Of a stretch of 64,000 nt of DNA, positions 33,148-42,435 are shown in pieces; within the stretch, counting starts at the first letter, position 1; the number at the start of each line of letters is the position of its first letter. Under the pieces are notes generated by a model that saw only the letters and a program-made list of their open reading frames with translations, did no database searches and had not been told where the DNA came from. The position numbers were made by a program, and so were the translations under genes. Where the stretch lies: NCBI GenBank assembly GCA_963786225.1, contig CAWAYQ010000001.1, positions 186,001-250,000 on the forward strand. The letters run 5' to 3'. The stretch is from Flaviflagellibacter sp963786225. GTDB lineage: Bacteria > Pseudomonadota > Alphaproteobacteria > Rhizobiales > Methylopilaceae.

Positions 33148-34131
33148 ATGGCGCGCACGCTCAAAGTGTTGCCCGAGAGTTGGCCGATCGCCGGCCGCTT
33201 CACGATTGCGCGCGGTTCGCGCACCGAGGCCAAGGTCCTGGTCGCGGAGATTTCGGACGGCGTGCATACAGGGCGCGGCGAATGCGTACCCTATGCGCGC
33301 TACGGCGAGACCGTGGAGAGCGTCGCGACGGCGATGGAGGGGCTTGCCCCTCACGTCAGGGACGGCCTGCAACGCCCTGATCTTCAACCACTTATCCGAC
33401 CGGGCGCGGCCCGCAACGCGATCGATTGCGCGCTGTGGGACTTCGACGCCAAAGCGGCCGGCAAACGCGCCTGGGACATCGCGGGCCTCCCCGCCCCGGA
33501 TCCAGTGACCACCGCTTTCACGATCAGCCTCGGCACGCCGGACGAGATGGCGGCGGCGGCGGAAGCGGCCTCCGGCCGCCCTCTCCTCAAGATCAAGCTC
33601 GGCGCGCCCGGCGACGCGGCGCGACTTGCCGCCGTGCGGCGTGCGGCGCCGGATTCCGAACTCGTCGTCGACGCCAATGAAGGCTGGAGCGCGGCGAATC
33701 TCGACGAGAATATCCGCGCCTGCGCGGACGCCGGAGTGACCCTGATCGAGCAACCCCTGCCCGCGGCAGACGATTTTCCGCTCAAAGCTGTGGATCGCGC
33801 GGTCGCGATCTGCGCCGACGAAAGCGTCCACGACCGCGCCGGACTGGCCGCGCTACGCGACCGCTACGACGCCGTGAACATCAAGCTCGACAAGACCGGC
33901 GGGCTGACCGAAGCCCTTGCAATGATTGAGGAAGCGGAGCGGCTCGGCTTCGGTGTGATGGTCGGCTGCATGGTCGGCACATCGCTCGCCATGGCGCCCG
34001 CGCTTCTGCTCGCCGGACAGGCCCGCTACATCGATCTCGACGGACCGCTTCTGCTTGCGCGGGACCGGCCGGATGGGTTGAGATATGAGGGTTCGACAGT
34101 CTATCCGCCCGGCCGCACTCTCTGGGGCTGA
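33148..34131 (+). CDS. dgcA: Enolase-superfamily dipeptide epimerase / N-acetyl-D-glutamate racemase-like
   Basis: 327-residue muconate-lactonizing subgroup enzyme. Catalytic features: KIK-type Lys in PLLKIKLGAP, metal ligands in VDANEGWS, IEQPLP and ADES, and the second Lys in NIKLDKTGG. Close in pattern to L-Ala-D/L-Glu epimerases (YcjG) and to the alphaproteobacterial DgcA. Cytoplasmic. The gene is usually paired with dgcN; none is adjacent here, so the exact substrate (murein dipeptide or N-acetyl-D-Glu) is open and the symbol tentative. Confidence 0.85.
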   Translation: MARTLKVLPESWPIAGRFTIARGSRTEAKVLVAEISDGVHTGRGECVPYARYGETVESVATAMEGLAPHVRDGLQRPDLQPLIRPGAARNAIDCALWDFDAKAAGKRAWDIAGLPAPDPVTTAFTISLGTPDEMAAAAEAASGRPLLKIKLGAPGDAARLAAVRRAAPDSELVVDANEGWSAANLDENIRACADAGVTLIEQPLPAADDFPLKAVDRAVAICADESVHDRAGLAALRDRYDAVNIKLDKTGGLTEALAMIEEAERLGFGVMVGCMVGTSLAMAPALLLAGQARYIDLDGPLLLARDRPDGLRYEGSTVYPPGRTLWG

Positions 34132-34248
34132 AAGAACTGCCCCGAACATTGCCCGACTCGGCGATCTTCTTAAGATGAGGGCAACTTCTATCGGCGAACC
34201 TTTGCACCGGGAACTCAAGGTTCGACAACAGGGCCGCTCAATAAAGAT

Positions 34249-34902
34249 ATGACGAGTCCTCCAGCAACGCCGAATGATGACTACGATGCCATCGAGGCCG
34301 CGGTCATGGACACCGCGCGCGGCCGCTGGTTCCTCGCCGAATTTGCCCGCCGCAACCGCACCGCCGACACGACCCTGCTCCTCAGCGCCATCGAGCGGCT
34401 CGAAAGCATGCTCGATCGCGACGACAGCCCACCGGCCCCCCACGAGCCTGTAACGACACGGGCAATCACCTCCAGCGCCGCCTCCGAACTGTTCGCGGTC
34501 GATGCGCATGTCGAGCCGGCATTGCTTCCCGCGCCGCCAGGCATTCCCTCGGCGGGCCTGCCGGACGACGGCAACAGGACCTGGGTGATCGACGAACCGC
34601 CCTCGACGGAAGCGCTGCGCGAAAAGTCCGAGGACGAGGACGACGACATACTCCTGCCGGCGGACGGCATGGCCCGTCTCCCGCCTCTGCTGTCGGCGTC
34701 TTCCAGCGGACCGCGCATCGAGCGACCCGCCCCGCTGCAAAGCGCGATGCTGGCCGCCGCTCTGGCGCAGGCCGAGGAAACCATGGCCCGCGCCGCAGAA
34801 CCCGAACCGCCGGCCGCGCCGAGCGGATATTCGCCGAGCGCGGTCGATCCGAGCGAGCTGGATGCGCTGAGCTTCGAAGAGAAGTCGGTGTACTTCGCCT
34901 GA
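34249..34902 (+). CDS. Conserved hypothetical protein with ARGRWFLAEFARRNR motif
   Basis: 217 residues. The N-terminal segment DYDAIEAAVMDTARGRWFLA, EFARRNRTADTTLLLSAIER is a conserved Hyphomicrobiales motif (about residues 11-50), also seen at the start of CheZ-like proteins. The remainder is acidic, proline/serine/alanine-rich and probably disordered (EDEDDDILLPADGMARLPPL), with a short terminal motif SFEEKSVYFA. No enzyme signature, no membrane segment. Follows dgcA by about 115 bp on the same strand. Confidence 0.65.
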   Translation: MTSPPATPNDDYDAIEAAVMDTARGRWFLAEFARRNRTADTTLLLSAIERLESMLDRDDSPPAPHEPVTTRAITSSAASELFAVDAHVEPALLPAPPGIPSAGLPDDGNRTWVIDEPPSTEALREKSEDEDDDILLPADGMARLPPLLSASSSGPRIERPAPLQSAMLAAALAQAEETMARAAEPEPPAAPSGYSPSAVDPSELDALSFEEKSVYFA

Positions 34903-34922
34903 CCTTCTTCCCCTCTCCTGCA

Positions 34923-34993
34923 CTGAACTCGGGTGTTCCCGAGTTCAATTCTTAAGCGGCCAAGCCGGGTAAACCCGACTTGGCTCGGGAGAG
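34923..34993. repeat. Short paired-hairpin repeat, family B copy 2
   Basis: TGAACTCGGGTGTTCCCGAG plus AAGCCGGGTAAACCCGACTT and GGCTCGGGAG; the same unit as at 4632 and 42358. Confidence 0.8.
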
Positions 34994-35005
34994 GCCACCC
35001 GCCGC

Positions 35006-35326
35006 TCAGAAGGTCTGAGGAGGAACGAACAGGCAGATCGTGCGATCGGCTTCGTGCGTATCGCCGAAGCGCGGCGAGCAGCGGTGATAGCTACCGTCCG
35101 GCGAAGGCTGGGCGGTGTCGTAGGGAATGATCTCGCCCGTCGCCTTGACGCCCCATCCGCCCTGGAGCGCCATGACGTCGTCCTCCGAGATCTGTAGACA
35201 GTCCCGATTCTGACAACAATGTACGGGGTAGTTCCATCCGGAGGGTGCGGGATGAGCGGTCGCGATCTCGAAGCCGGAAAGCACAAAAAACACGACCGCG
35301 AAGGCGAACCGGATCAGAATCCTCAT
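35006..35326 (-). CDS. Small exported Cys-rich protein, conserved in Hyphomicrobiales
   Basis: 106 residues with signal peptide MRILIRFAFAVVFFVLSGFE (cleavage near ATA-HP). The mature part has HPAPSGWNYPVHCCQNRDCL, GWGVKATGEIIPYDTAQPSP and RCSPRFGDTHEADRTICLFV, giving five Cys, two of them adjacent, which suggests disulfides. I recall similar short proteins widely in the order without function. ATG 35326 is preferred to a TTG four codons upstream. It ends next to repeat B2 and convergently faces the preceding gene. Confidence 0.7.
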   Translation of the reverse strand: MRILIRFAFAVVFFVLSGFEIATAHPAPSGWNYPVHCCQNRDCLQISEDDVMALQGGWGVKATGEIIPYDTAQPSPDGSYHRCSPRFGDTHEADRTICLFVPPQTF

Positions 35327-35339
35327 CGGCGGCCTCAAA

Positions 35340-36017
35340 AACCTTGAATACGCTCACGGCATCCTCCACACGGCCAAAAGACAGGCAGGCTGCCCGACGA
35401 CACGCTGGAGGCCGGCGACGACCCGGGCATCCCCGGGGCGAAGCTCGGCATGATCGGCGAAGGGGGACTTCGCACCTAACGGCGACGAAACCTTCCCGCT
35501 CGTCTAGACGCGGAACGCAAACGCGCGGGCGGGGGTTCCCAGCCGTGCGATACCTCGCCGACCGGGGGTCGACCTCGTGGCGGAGGCCCGCCGGACAGAA
35601 ATCGGAGACACCCACCACCTGACGGCACCCCGTCGGGCGTATTTACGATCTGCCGGCCGCGCCGACGGGACAGCCGAAACCGCACACATGAACGAAACGG
35701 GCTAGGACTCTGACGAGACTACTCTCTTCGGCACCAGCCGCAGCCGGGTTTTCGCTCTGCGCCCGCGGTGGGCATGCTTGGCCTTGGCCGTACATTGTCA
35801 GCAATTCGCGGGCTACCGAAAGACCGCCGCAAGCACGGCACGGCCGCTCGCGGATCGAGATTCATGCAGTCGTGCGCGGGAAATGCGGGGTCTCATGCCT
35901 TCGCCGCACACGCCGCGGTCGCTCAACGAATGCTGGTCAACTGTTGACAATCTGAAGCGGCAGACAGAGCATGCCCTCAAATCGAATGCCTAAAGGGCAT
36001 CGTATTAGGGAGACGTC
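35340..36017. other. Intergenic region before the ABC uptake operon
   Basis: About 680 bp in which no frame has convincing protein-like sequence. The only structured element is the palindrome at 35936-35948. The remainder may include decayed coding sequence, but I recognise none. Confidence 0.5.
35934..35950. promoter_or_regulatory. Palindromic operator overlapping a -35 element, upstream of the ABC operon
   Basis: GTCAAC-T-GTTGAC, a perfect 13-bp palindrome extended by T/A at one further position. Its right part contains TTGACA (35944-35949), a consensus -35. The 12-mer ACTGTTGACAAT recurs upstream of the convergent hydrolase (42311-42322, opposite strand). GntR-type or similar repressor binding is inferred. 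Confidence 0.55.
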
Positions 36018-37085
36018 ATGGCGTTTGTTGAGCTCGACGGTCTGACCAAGCGCTACGGCGAGTTGACCGTGGTCGATCGCGTCGATCTCGCAATCGAGAA
36101 AGGCCATCTTGTGTGTCTGCTCGGCCCGTCGGGCTGCGGCAAGACCACGACCCTTCGCCTGATCGCCGGCTTCATGGAGCCCTCCGACGGCAGGATCAGA
36201 GTCGGCGGCAAGCAAATCTCGGCGCCGGGAGCGACGATGCCGCCCGAAGCCCGCAACATGTCGATGATCTTCCAGAGCTATGCGCTCTGGCCGCACATGA
36301 CGGTGTTCGAAAACGTCGCCTATGGGCTGCGGCTCCGCAAGCTCACCACTGAGGATGTCCGCGCCCGAACCCAGCGCATCCTCGCCGCCACCAAGCTGTC
36401 CGAACTGACCGCACGCTATCCCAGCGAATTGTCAGGCGGCCAGCAGCAGCGCGTCTCGCTCGCCCGCGCGCTCGTCATCGAGCCGGAAACCCTGCTTCTC
36501 GACGAACCGCTCTCCAATCTCGATACCAATCTGCGCGAGGAGATGCGCTTCGAGATCCGGCGTCTGCACGACGAGTTCCGCTACACCACCGTTTACGTGA
36601 CGCACGACCAGATCGAGGCGATGACCACGGCGGACATGATCGTCGTGATGAACAAGGGCGTGGTGGAACAGGCCGGAACGCCGGAGGAAATCTACGAGAA
36701 ACCGACGACGGAATTCGTCGCCCGCTTCATCGGCGGCACCAATGTCTTCAAGGGCCCGCGCGTGGGTAAGGACGGCGTGGATTGCGGCGGCGGATTGATC
36801 CTGCGCTGCGGCGGCGGCGACTTCGCGAACGGCCAGGACACCGCCGTCTCGGTCCGCCATCACGACATTGAGCTCAGTTCCCGCCAGCCGGGCAACGGCG
36901 AAACCAATTGGGTGCCGGGCGAAGTTATTCGCCAGGTCTATCTCGGCTCCCACCGTGACTACCTCGTAAGCAGACCAGGCGGCGAAACGGTGCGCGCTAT
37001 TGCACCGGTCGATGTCGCGATCCCGGCAGGCCAGAAAGTCTGGCTGCATTGCCCGCCTGAACACTGCCGGGCACTCGCGCAATAA
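36018..37085 (+). CDS. ABC transporter ATP-binding protein (Fe3+/phosphonate/polyamine-type importer)
   Basis: 355-residue CUT/PotA-like ATPase. Walker A GPSGCGKTTTLRLIAGF, Q-loop MIFQSYALWPHMTVFENVAY, signature ELSGGQQQRVSLARALVIEP, Walker B LLLDEPLSNLDTNLREEMR, switch YVTHDQIEAM. The C-terminal TOBE-like domain follows FVARFIGGTNVFKG. It energises the permease encoded downstream. First gene of a rightward operon (ATPase, binding protein, permease, dehydrogenase). Substrate cannot be read from the ATPase. Confidence 0.92.
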   Translation: MAFVELDGLTKRYGELTVVDRVDLAIEKGHLVCLLGPSGCGKTTTLRLIAGFMEPSDGRIRVGGKQISAPGATMPPEARNMSMIFQSYALWPHMTVFENVAYGLRLRKLTTEDVRARTQRILAATKLSELTARYPSELSGGQQQRVSLARALVIEPETLLLDEPLSNLDTNLREEMRFEIRRLHDEFRYTTVYVTHDQIEAMTTADMIVVMNKGVVEQAGTPEEIYEKPTTEFVARFIGGTNVFKGPRVGKDGVDCGGGLILRCGGGDFANGQDTAVSVRHHDIELSSRQPGNGETNWVPGEVIRQVYLGSHRDYLVSRPGGETVRAIAPVDVAIPAGQKVWLHCPPEHCRALAQ

Positions 37086-37106
37086 CAAACTGGGGAGATA
37101 ACGCAC

Positions 37107-38153
37107 ATGTGGAAAACACGAGTGGCAGCGGCAACCCTACTGGGCGCTGTGGCATGGACCGGAATGGCGCTCGCCGCCCCTCCGGCTCCGTATACGGCAA
37201 CGCCCGAACTGATCGAGGCCGCCAAGAAGGAGGGCACGGTCGTCTACTACACCGCGACGGACGTCTCGGTCGCGGAAAAGCTGGGCAAAGCCTTCGAAGC
37301 CAAATATCCGGGCATGAAGGTGCAGGTCGAACGCGCCGGATCCGAACGCGTGTTCCAGCGCGTCGGTCAGGAATATTCGAGCGGTATTTACAATGCCGAC
37401 GTGATCGAAACCTCGGACGCCTCGCACTTCCTGTTCTTCAAGGACAAGAAATGGTTGACCCCGGCGGTTCCCGAAGATGTCGCCAAGCTGTGGCCTGAAG
37501 GCGATCGTGACCCAGACGGGCAGTTCGCGGCCTTCCGCGCCACCCTCACCGTCATCGCCTACCGCAACGACCTCGTGAAGCCGGAGGACGCCCCGAAGAC
37601 CTGGACCGATCTTCTGGATGCAAAATACAAGGGCAAGCTCGTCAAGGCGCATCCCGGCTACAGCGGGAACATAATGACGTCGACCTATGCCCTCAGCCAG
37701 CTTCTGGGCTGGGAGTATTTCGAAAAGCTGGGCAAGCAGGGTGTCATGCAGGTCCAGTCCTCGACGGAACCGCCGAAGATCCTGGCTCAGGGCGAACGCA
37801 CCATCCAGGCCGACGGCAACGAGTACAACATCTTCATCCTGCAGGAGAAGGGCGTCCCGATCACGATCGTCTATCCGCCTGAAGGAACCTCGATCGCCTA
37901 CGGCAATGCCGCGATCCTGTCGAAGCCGCCGCACCCGAACGCGGCCAAGCTCTTCTATTCCTTCATGTTCACGAAGGAAGCGCAGCAGCTCAACTGCGAT
38001 GACGGCGGCCTGCGCTCTGTGCGTCCCGACGTGACCGAAAAGTCCAGCCGGACGCCGCTGACGAAAATCAAGCTTCTCGATTCCGATCCGGCCAAGGTCG
38101 GCGCGGCCATCGAGGAGATCAAGGCGAACTACGAGAAGTATTTCGGGACCTGA
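37107..38153 (+). CDS. ABC transporter periplasmic solute-binding protein (AfuA/Fbp-like family)
   Basis: 348 residues with signal peptide MWKTRVAAATLLGAVAWTGM and cleavage near ALAAP. The mature protein begins LIEAAKKEGTVVYYTATDVS, then VQVERAGSERVFQRVGQEYS, IYNADVIETSDASHFLFF and ITIVYPPEGTSIAYGNAAIL, the pattern of family-1 extracellular proteins that bind ferric iron, phosphonates or small organic anions. The paired Tyr residues that chelate iron in FbpA are not evident, so an organic ligand is more likely. Lies 21 bp after the ATPase gene. Confidence 0.88.
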   Translation: MWKTRVAAATLLGAVAWTGMALAAPPAPYTATPELIEAAKKEGTVVYYTATDVSVAEKLGKAFEAKYPGMKVQVERAGSERVFQRVGQEYSSGIYNADVIETSDASHFLFFKDKKWLTPAVPEDVAKLWPEGDRDPDGQFAAFRATLTVIAYRNDLVKPEDAPKTWTDLLDAKYKGKLVKAHPGYSGNIMTSTYALSQLLGWEYFEKLGKQGVMQVQSSTEPPKILAQGERTIQADGNEYNIFILQEKGVPITIVYPPEGTSIAYGNAAILSKPPHPNAAKLFYSFMFTKEAQQLNCDDGGLRSVRPDVTEKSSRTPLTKIKLLDSDPAKVGAAIEEIKANYEKYFGT

Positions 38154-38162
38154 GGGCGGACC

Positions 38163-39885
38163 ATGACCAGCATCACACTTCCCGGCGGCCGTCCCAGCAT
38201 CAGAAAGTCAGTCGGCTTCGACGTATCGATGCCGCTGTTCCTGGTGCTGGCCGGCGTGATGTGCGTGCTGGTCATCCTGCCTTTGTTCTGGCTCGGCTTC
38301 TACGCCTTCACCGACAAGACCGGGGCCCCGACATTCGCCGTCTTCACCAAGCTGGTCAGCGACCCGACGATCCGCCGGGCATTTCTGATCTCGATGGGGA
38401 TGTCGGCCTGTGTCGGGGTACTCTCCTGCGTCGTGGCGACGCCCCTCGCCTGGCTCGTCGCGCGTACCGACATACGCGGCCGGTCCGTCATCCGCGCCCT
38501 CGTCACGGCGTCCTTCGTGACCCCGCCCTTCCTCGGCGCGATCGCCTGGCAGATGCTCGCGGCGCCGAACAGCGGCATGATCAACGTGCTCTACCGCTTT
38601 ATCTTCGGCCTCGAGCACGGCGAGTACATGGTCAACATCTTCACGTTTACCGGCCTCGTTTTCGCCACCACCTGCTATTCGTTCCCGTTCGTTTTCACTT
38701 TGGTCGCCAACGCTCTCGACAGGGTGCCTTCCGACCTTGAAGAGGCCTCCGCCATTCTCGGCGGCAAGCCGCGGACGACGCTCCGGCGCATCACCATCCC
38801 CATGGTGTTGCCGGCGATCCTCGCGGGCGCGCTCGTCTCCATGGTGCAGGCGCTGACCCTGTTCGGCACGCCGGCCATTCTGGCGCTTCCCGCCGGCTTC
38901 CACGTCATTACGACCAAGATCTGGAGCTTCTTCCAGTTCCCGCCCCGGCTCGACGTCGCCGCCGCGAGCGCCCTACCGCTCCTGATGATCGTGGTGTTCC
39001 TGATGTGGAGCAAAACCTGGATCCTCGGCCGACGCGGCTACACCGTGCTCGGCGGCAAGAGCGGCGTGCCGCGGCTGACCAAGCTCGGCAAATGGTCCGG
39101 GCTCGCCTGGCTTTACGTGATCGTGGTGATGAGCCTCACGATTTTCCTGCCCTATATGGCGCTGTTCAAGACGGCCGTGACCCACACCGTGTCCGAGCCG
39201 CTGACATGGGAAACCTTCACGCTGCACAACTTCCATTTCGTGCTGTTCGAGTTTTCCGCGACGCAGCTCGCGATCTGGAACACGATGCTTCTCGGCGTCG
39301 TCACCGCGACCATCGTCACCGGCATGGCGCTCGTGATCGCCTATCTCGTCGCCCGCCAATCGGTCATGGGCTCCGGCCTGCTCGGCACGCTTGCGACGGC
39401 GCCGATCGCCATTCCCGGCATCGTGCTGGGCGTCGGCCTGTTCCTGTCCTACGCCAACCCGACCTTCGGGCTCTACGGCACGCTCTGGATCCTGCTTGAT
39501 CGCCTTCATGACGCTCGAAATGCCGGCCGGATATCAGCAATTGTCGGCGGCGTTCAACGGCGTCCATCCGGAGCTGGAAGAAGCAAGCCGCATTCTCGGC
39601 GCAACCAGGCTGCGCAGCCTGTGGGACATCACGACCCCCCTGCTCCGCACCAGCATCGTCGCCGCATGGTGCTTCATCTTTATCGGCACGATCCGCGAAC
39701 TGTCCGCGACCATCCTCTTGACCACCGCCAACACCAAGCTCGTCTCGGTCATCATCTACGATCTCAACGAAAGCGGCGATTTCGGCGCCATCTCCGTCCT
39801 CGGCATTCTCCTGTTGATCGTCTCCTTCGCGGTGGTGTTTATAGCAAACCGCGTGCCGCTGATGGGCCGGATCCGCCCCGGCTGA
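38163..39885 (+). pseudogene. ABC transporter permease (dual-domain, AfuB/FbpB-like), single-base frameshift
   Basis: Two fused BPD_transp_1 domains with about 12 helices. Domain one includes the EAA loop DLEEASAILGGKPRTTLRRI; domain two includes ELEEASRILGATRLRSLWDI. The reading frame switches between them: frame one is sound up to FGLYGTLWILL (near 39495) and the continuation IAFMTLEMPAGYQQLSAAFN lies in another frame up to the stop at 39885. One extra T in CTGCTTGATCGCC (39496/39497) explains it. As written, the protein would lose its last four or so helices and the second EAA loop and be non-functional; a sequencing indel is equally possible because every other part is intact. Confidence 0.88.
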
Positions 39886-39983
39886 ACTCGGACAATCAGC
39901 GGCTGACCACGAACGAACCGGACAACCGGACGAAGACCCCCCACAACATGACGCGGCTTGCCGCGCCGACAAGGAGCGCAGGT

Positions 39984-41057
39984 ATGCGTACGCACAAGAT
40001 CGCCGTAATCGGCGGCGACGGAATTGGTCCCGAAGTGGTGGATGCCGGGGTCGAGGTCCTCGAAGCCCTCGCCGAACAGGGCGGCCTCGCCTTCGATTTC
40101 GAGCGGTTCGACTGGGGATCGGACTATTACCGGAAGACCGGCCGGATGATGGCGGAGGACGGTCTCGAAAGACTGAAAGGCTTCGACGCCATCTATTTCG
40201 GTTCGGTCGGCGATCCCGATCTGCCGGATGCGATCACGCTCTGGGGCCTGCGCATCGCGATCTGCCAGGGCTTCGACCAGTTCGCCAATGTCCGCCCGAC
40301 GCGGCTTCTGCCCGGAATTACGAGCCCGCTGCGTCCCGAACTCGGCAAGCAGATCGACTGGGTGATCGTTCGCGAGAACAGCGAAGGCGAATATGCCGGC
40401 GTCGGCGGCCGCGTGCATCAGGGCCTGCCGATCGAGGTCGGCATGGATGTCTCGGTGTTCACGCGGGTCGGCGTCGAGCGCGTCGCGCGGTTTGCGTGCG
40501 AGCTTGCGATGAGCCGGCCGCGCCGCCTGCTGACGATCGTGACGAAGTCCAACGCCCAGCGCCACGGAATGGTGTTCTGGGATCAGATCTGCCGCGAAGT
40601 GATCCAGGATTTTCCGGACCTCACGGTCGACTGGATGCTGGTCGATGCGATGACGCAGCGCATGGTGGCGAAGCCCGGCACCATCGACACCGTTCTCGCG
40701 ACCAACCTTCACGCCGACGTGCTGTCGGATCTCGCGGCGGCGCTCGCCGGCTCGCTCGGCATCGCCTCGACCGCGAACATCGATCCTTCGCGCAAGCGCC
40801 CCTCGATGTTCGAACCGATCCACGGTTCCGCGTTCGACATCACCGGCAAGGGCGTCGCCAACCCGCTCGGCTCGTTCTGGACGGCGAGCGACATGCTCAA
40901 TCATCTCGGGGAACGACAGGCCGCGGCGCGGTTGATGGCGGCGATCGAAACGGTGACCGGGCGCGGCGAAGTCCTCAGCCCCGATCTCGGTGGACGCGCC
41001 ACCACCCGCGAAGTGACCGATGCGGTGATCGCGGCGATCCGCGGCGCGAACGCCTGA
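39984..41057 (+). CDS. Isocitrate/isopropylmalate dehydrogenase family, tartrate dehydrogenase/decarboxylase-like
   Basis: 357-residue NAD- and divalent-metal-dependent beta-decarboxylating dehydrogenase. Motifs: IAVIGGDGIGPEVVDAGVEV, substrate loop IVRENSEGEYAG, TKSNAQRHGMVFWDQICREV, metal/NAD segment NLHADVLSDLAAALAGSLGI and FEPIHGSAFDITGKGVANPL. IVRENSEGEYAG with GSVGDPDLPDAITLWGLRI is the TtuC/YeaU (D-malate, tartrate) pattern. ATG 39984 is preceded by AAGGAG. A longer frame reaching back to 38163 is an artefact of the permease frameshift. Suggests the imported compound, or its hydrolysis product, is a 2-hydroxy acid; inference. Confidence 0.9.
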   Translation: MRTHKIAVIGGDGIGPEVVDAGVEVLEALAEQGGLAFDFERFDWGSDYYRKTGRMMAEDGLERLKGFDAIYFGSVGDPDLPDAITLWGLRIAICQGFDQFANVRPTRLLPGITSPLRPELGKQIDWVIVRENSEGEYAGVGGRVHQGLPIEVGMDVSVFTRVGVERVARFACELAMSRPRRLLTIVTKSNAQRHGMVFWDQICREVIQDFPDLTVDWMLVDAMTQRMVAKPGTIDTVLATNLHADVLSDLAAALAGSLGIASTANIDPSRKRPSMFEPIHGSAFDITGKGVANPLGSFWTASDMLNHLGERQAAARLMAAIETVTGRGEVLSPDLGGRATTREVTDAVIAAIRGANA

Positions 41058-41069
41058 GCGGAGCGCGTT

Positions 41070-41254
41070 CTTCCCTCTCCTGCGAAGCGGGAGAGGGTCG
41101 ACTCGCGCGTCAGGCGAGCCGGGGTGAGGGCAAGCACGAAATCAGCGATCATCGCGGATTTGGAAACGGATGACGGCGAGCATCGTGCTTGCCCTCACCC
41201 CGCTCGAGCCTGACGCGCTGACGTCGTACCCTCTCCCGCTTCGCAGGAGAGGGG
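41070..41254. repeat. Long intergenic palindromic repeat, family A copy 4
   Basis: Very long inverted structure: CCCTCTCCTGCGAAGCGGGA pairs with the TCCCGCTTCGCAGGAGAGGG at the far end, and GTGAGGGCAAGCACGA with a matching TCGTGCTTGCCCTCAC inside. It sits between the two convergent genes and probably serves as a bidirectional terminator. Confidence 0.8.
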
Positions 41255-41268
41255 GAAAAGCAAGCTCA

Positions 41269-42264
41269 TCAGGCCGCGCTGGCCTGATCTTCTTTCGGTT
41301 TCGGCTCACCGCCGGTGAAGAACGTAAAGAACGCTTCGTAGACGAGATCGGGACGGTGCTCGGCGGGGTAATGACCGGTCGGGATCGCCCAGCCCCTGAA
41401 ATCCGGCGCCCACAATTTCCAGTTCTCGGTCGGCTTCAGGTGACGCCCGACATGGCTGTTGGAGCCCCACAGCGCGAGCACCGGGCACTCGATCTTCCGT
41501 TTGGCGCCGAAATCGGCCGTGTCCATTGCAAGATCGAGCGTGACGGTCGCGCGGTAGTCTTCACACACCGCGTGGATCTGCTCGGGCGTCGTGCAGCGCG
41601 CATATTCCTTGAACGCCTCGGGCGAGAAGATTTCGAGGCCGACACCTTTCTTGTTCAGCTTGTACTGAATGTAATAGTCGAGGTCCGCGCAGATCAGCTT
41701 TTCCGGGAACGGCGCCTTCTGGGCCATGAAGAACCAGTGATAGCTTTCCATGCCCCAGCCGAGCGTCACATTGGTCAGGAGATTGTAGGTCGGAACGATG
41801 TCGAGCGCGCAGAAGCGCGTCACGCGTTGCGGCTGGTCGAGCGCCATCCGGAAACCGACGCGCGCGCCGCGGTCATGCCCGGCCACCGGGAATGTGTCGA
41901 AGCCGAGAGCGTCCATCACATCGAACGCATCCTCGCCCATCGCGCGGAACGTATAGGCCGCGTGGTCCTCGCCGCCGTCGGGCTTGGAACTGTCGCCGTA
42001 ACCTCTCAGATCCATGGCGACCACCGTGAAGGTTTCGGCCAAGGTCGGCGCGATCCGGTGCCAGCTGACATGGGTCAGCGGATTGCCGTGCAGGAGCAGC
42101 AGCGGCGGCCCGTTCCCGGCGACGGCAACATTGATCTCGGCGCCGCGCGTCTTGATCGTCCGGTAGGAAAAGCCGTCCATCAGCGTACCGGGCTTGTATG
42201 TGAGCGGCGGAATGGCGCCGGATGGTTTTGCGCCGCTCGTCGCCAAATCCTGCTGGTCCGTCAT
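41269..42264 (-). CDS. Alpha/beta hydrolase, haloacetate (fluoroacetate) dehalogenase-like
   Basis: 331-residue alpha/beta hydrolase. Oxyanion motif LLLLHGNPLTHVSWHRIAP, then MDLRGYGDSSKP; nucleophile Asp in AGHDRGARVGFRMALDQPQR, whose two Arg match the carboxylate-binding Arg pair of fluoroacetate dehalogenase; YHWFFMAQ supplies the halide-pocket His-Trp; CEDYRATVTLDLAMD supplies the pocket Tyr; PTGHYPAEHRPDLV carries the catalytic His. All expected dehalogenase residues are therefore present, which separates it from plain epoxide hydrolases. ATG 42264 has AGGGAG upstream. Promoter shares a 12-base motif with the convergent ABC operon. Confidence 0.85.
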   Translation of the reverse strand: MTDQQDLATSGAKPSGAIPPLTYKPGTLMDGFSYRTIKTRGAEINVAVAGNGPPLLLLHGNPLTHVSWHRIAPTLAETFTVVAMDLRGYGDSSKPDGGEDHAAYTFRAMGEDAFDVMDALGFDTFPVAGHDRGARVGFRMALDQPQRVTRFCALDIVPTYNLLTNVTLGWGMESYHWFFMAQKAPFPEKLICADLDYYIQYKLNKKGVGLEIFSPEAFKEYARCTTPEQIHAVCEDYRATVTLDLAMDTADFGAKRKIECPVLALWGSNSHVGRHLKPTENWKLWAPDFRGWAIPTGHYPAEHRPDLVYEAFFTFFTGGEPKPKEDQASAA

Positions 42265-42310
42265 CTGGGTCTCCCTGTCCGAACCAGCACGGTCGCGCCG
42301 CGCGCTGTTT

Positions 42311-42322
42311 ATTGTCAACAGT
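42311..42322 (-). promoter_or_regulatory. Shared promoter/operator motif upstream of the dehalogenase-like gene
   Basis: ACTGTTGACAAT on the minus strand, 47 bp before the start codon, identical to the right part of the operator at 35934-35950. It contains a consensus -35 (TTGACA). No clear -10 box follows. Confidence 0.5.
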
Positions 42323-42357
42323 GCGTAAGTTGATACTCGCCGCGCTACCCTCTCCTG

Positions 42358-42428
42358 ACTGAACTCGGGTGTTCCCGAGTTCAGTTCTCAGGGCCAGGTC
42401 GGCTATACCCGACTTGGCTCGCGAGAGG
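42358..42428. repeat. Short paired-hairpin repeat, family B copy 3
   Basis: TGAACTCGGGTGTTCCCGAG followed by GGTCGGCTATACCCGACTTG and GGCTCGCGAG. Confidence 0.78.
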
Positions 42429-42435
42429 CTGGGAG

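Noticed and set aside
35091..35618. Several overlapping 60-175 codon frames on both strands at 35.1-35.7 kb
   Set aside because: All are Arg/Gly/Pro-rich with no conserved motifs; the only credible gene here is the small exported Cys-rich protein.
38163..41057. A 964-codon open frame that looks like a permease fused to a dehydrogenase
   Set aside because: The middle part after about 39497 is not protein-like (RLHDARNAGRISAIVGGVQR), whereas the adjacent frame has the missing permease half. The fusion is an artefact of a one-base shift.
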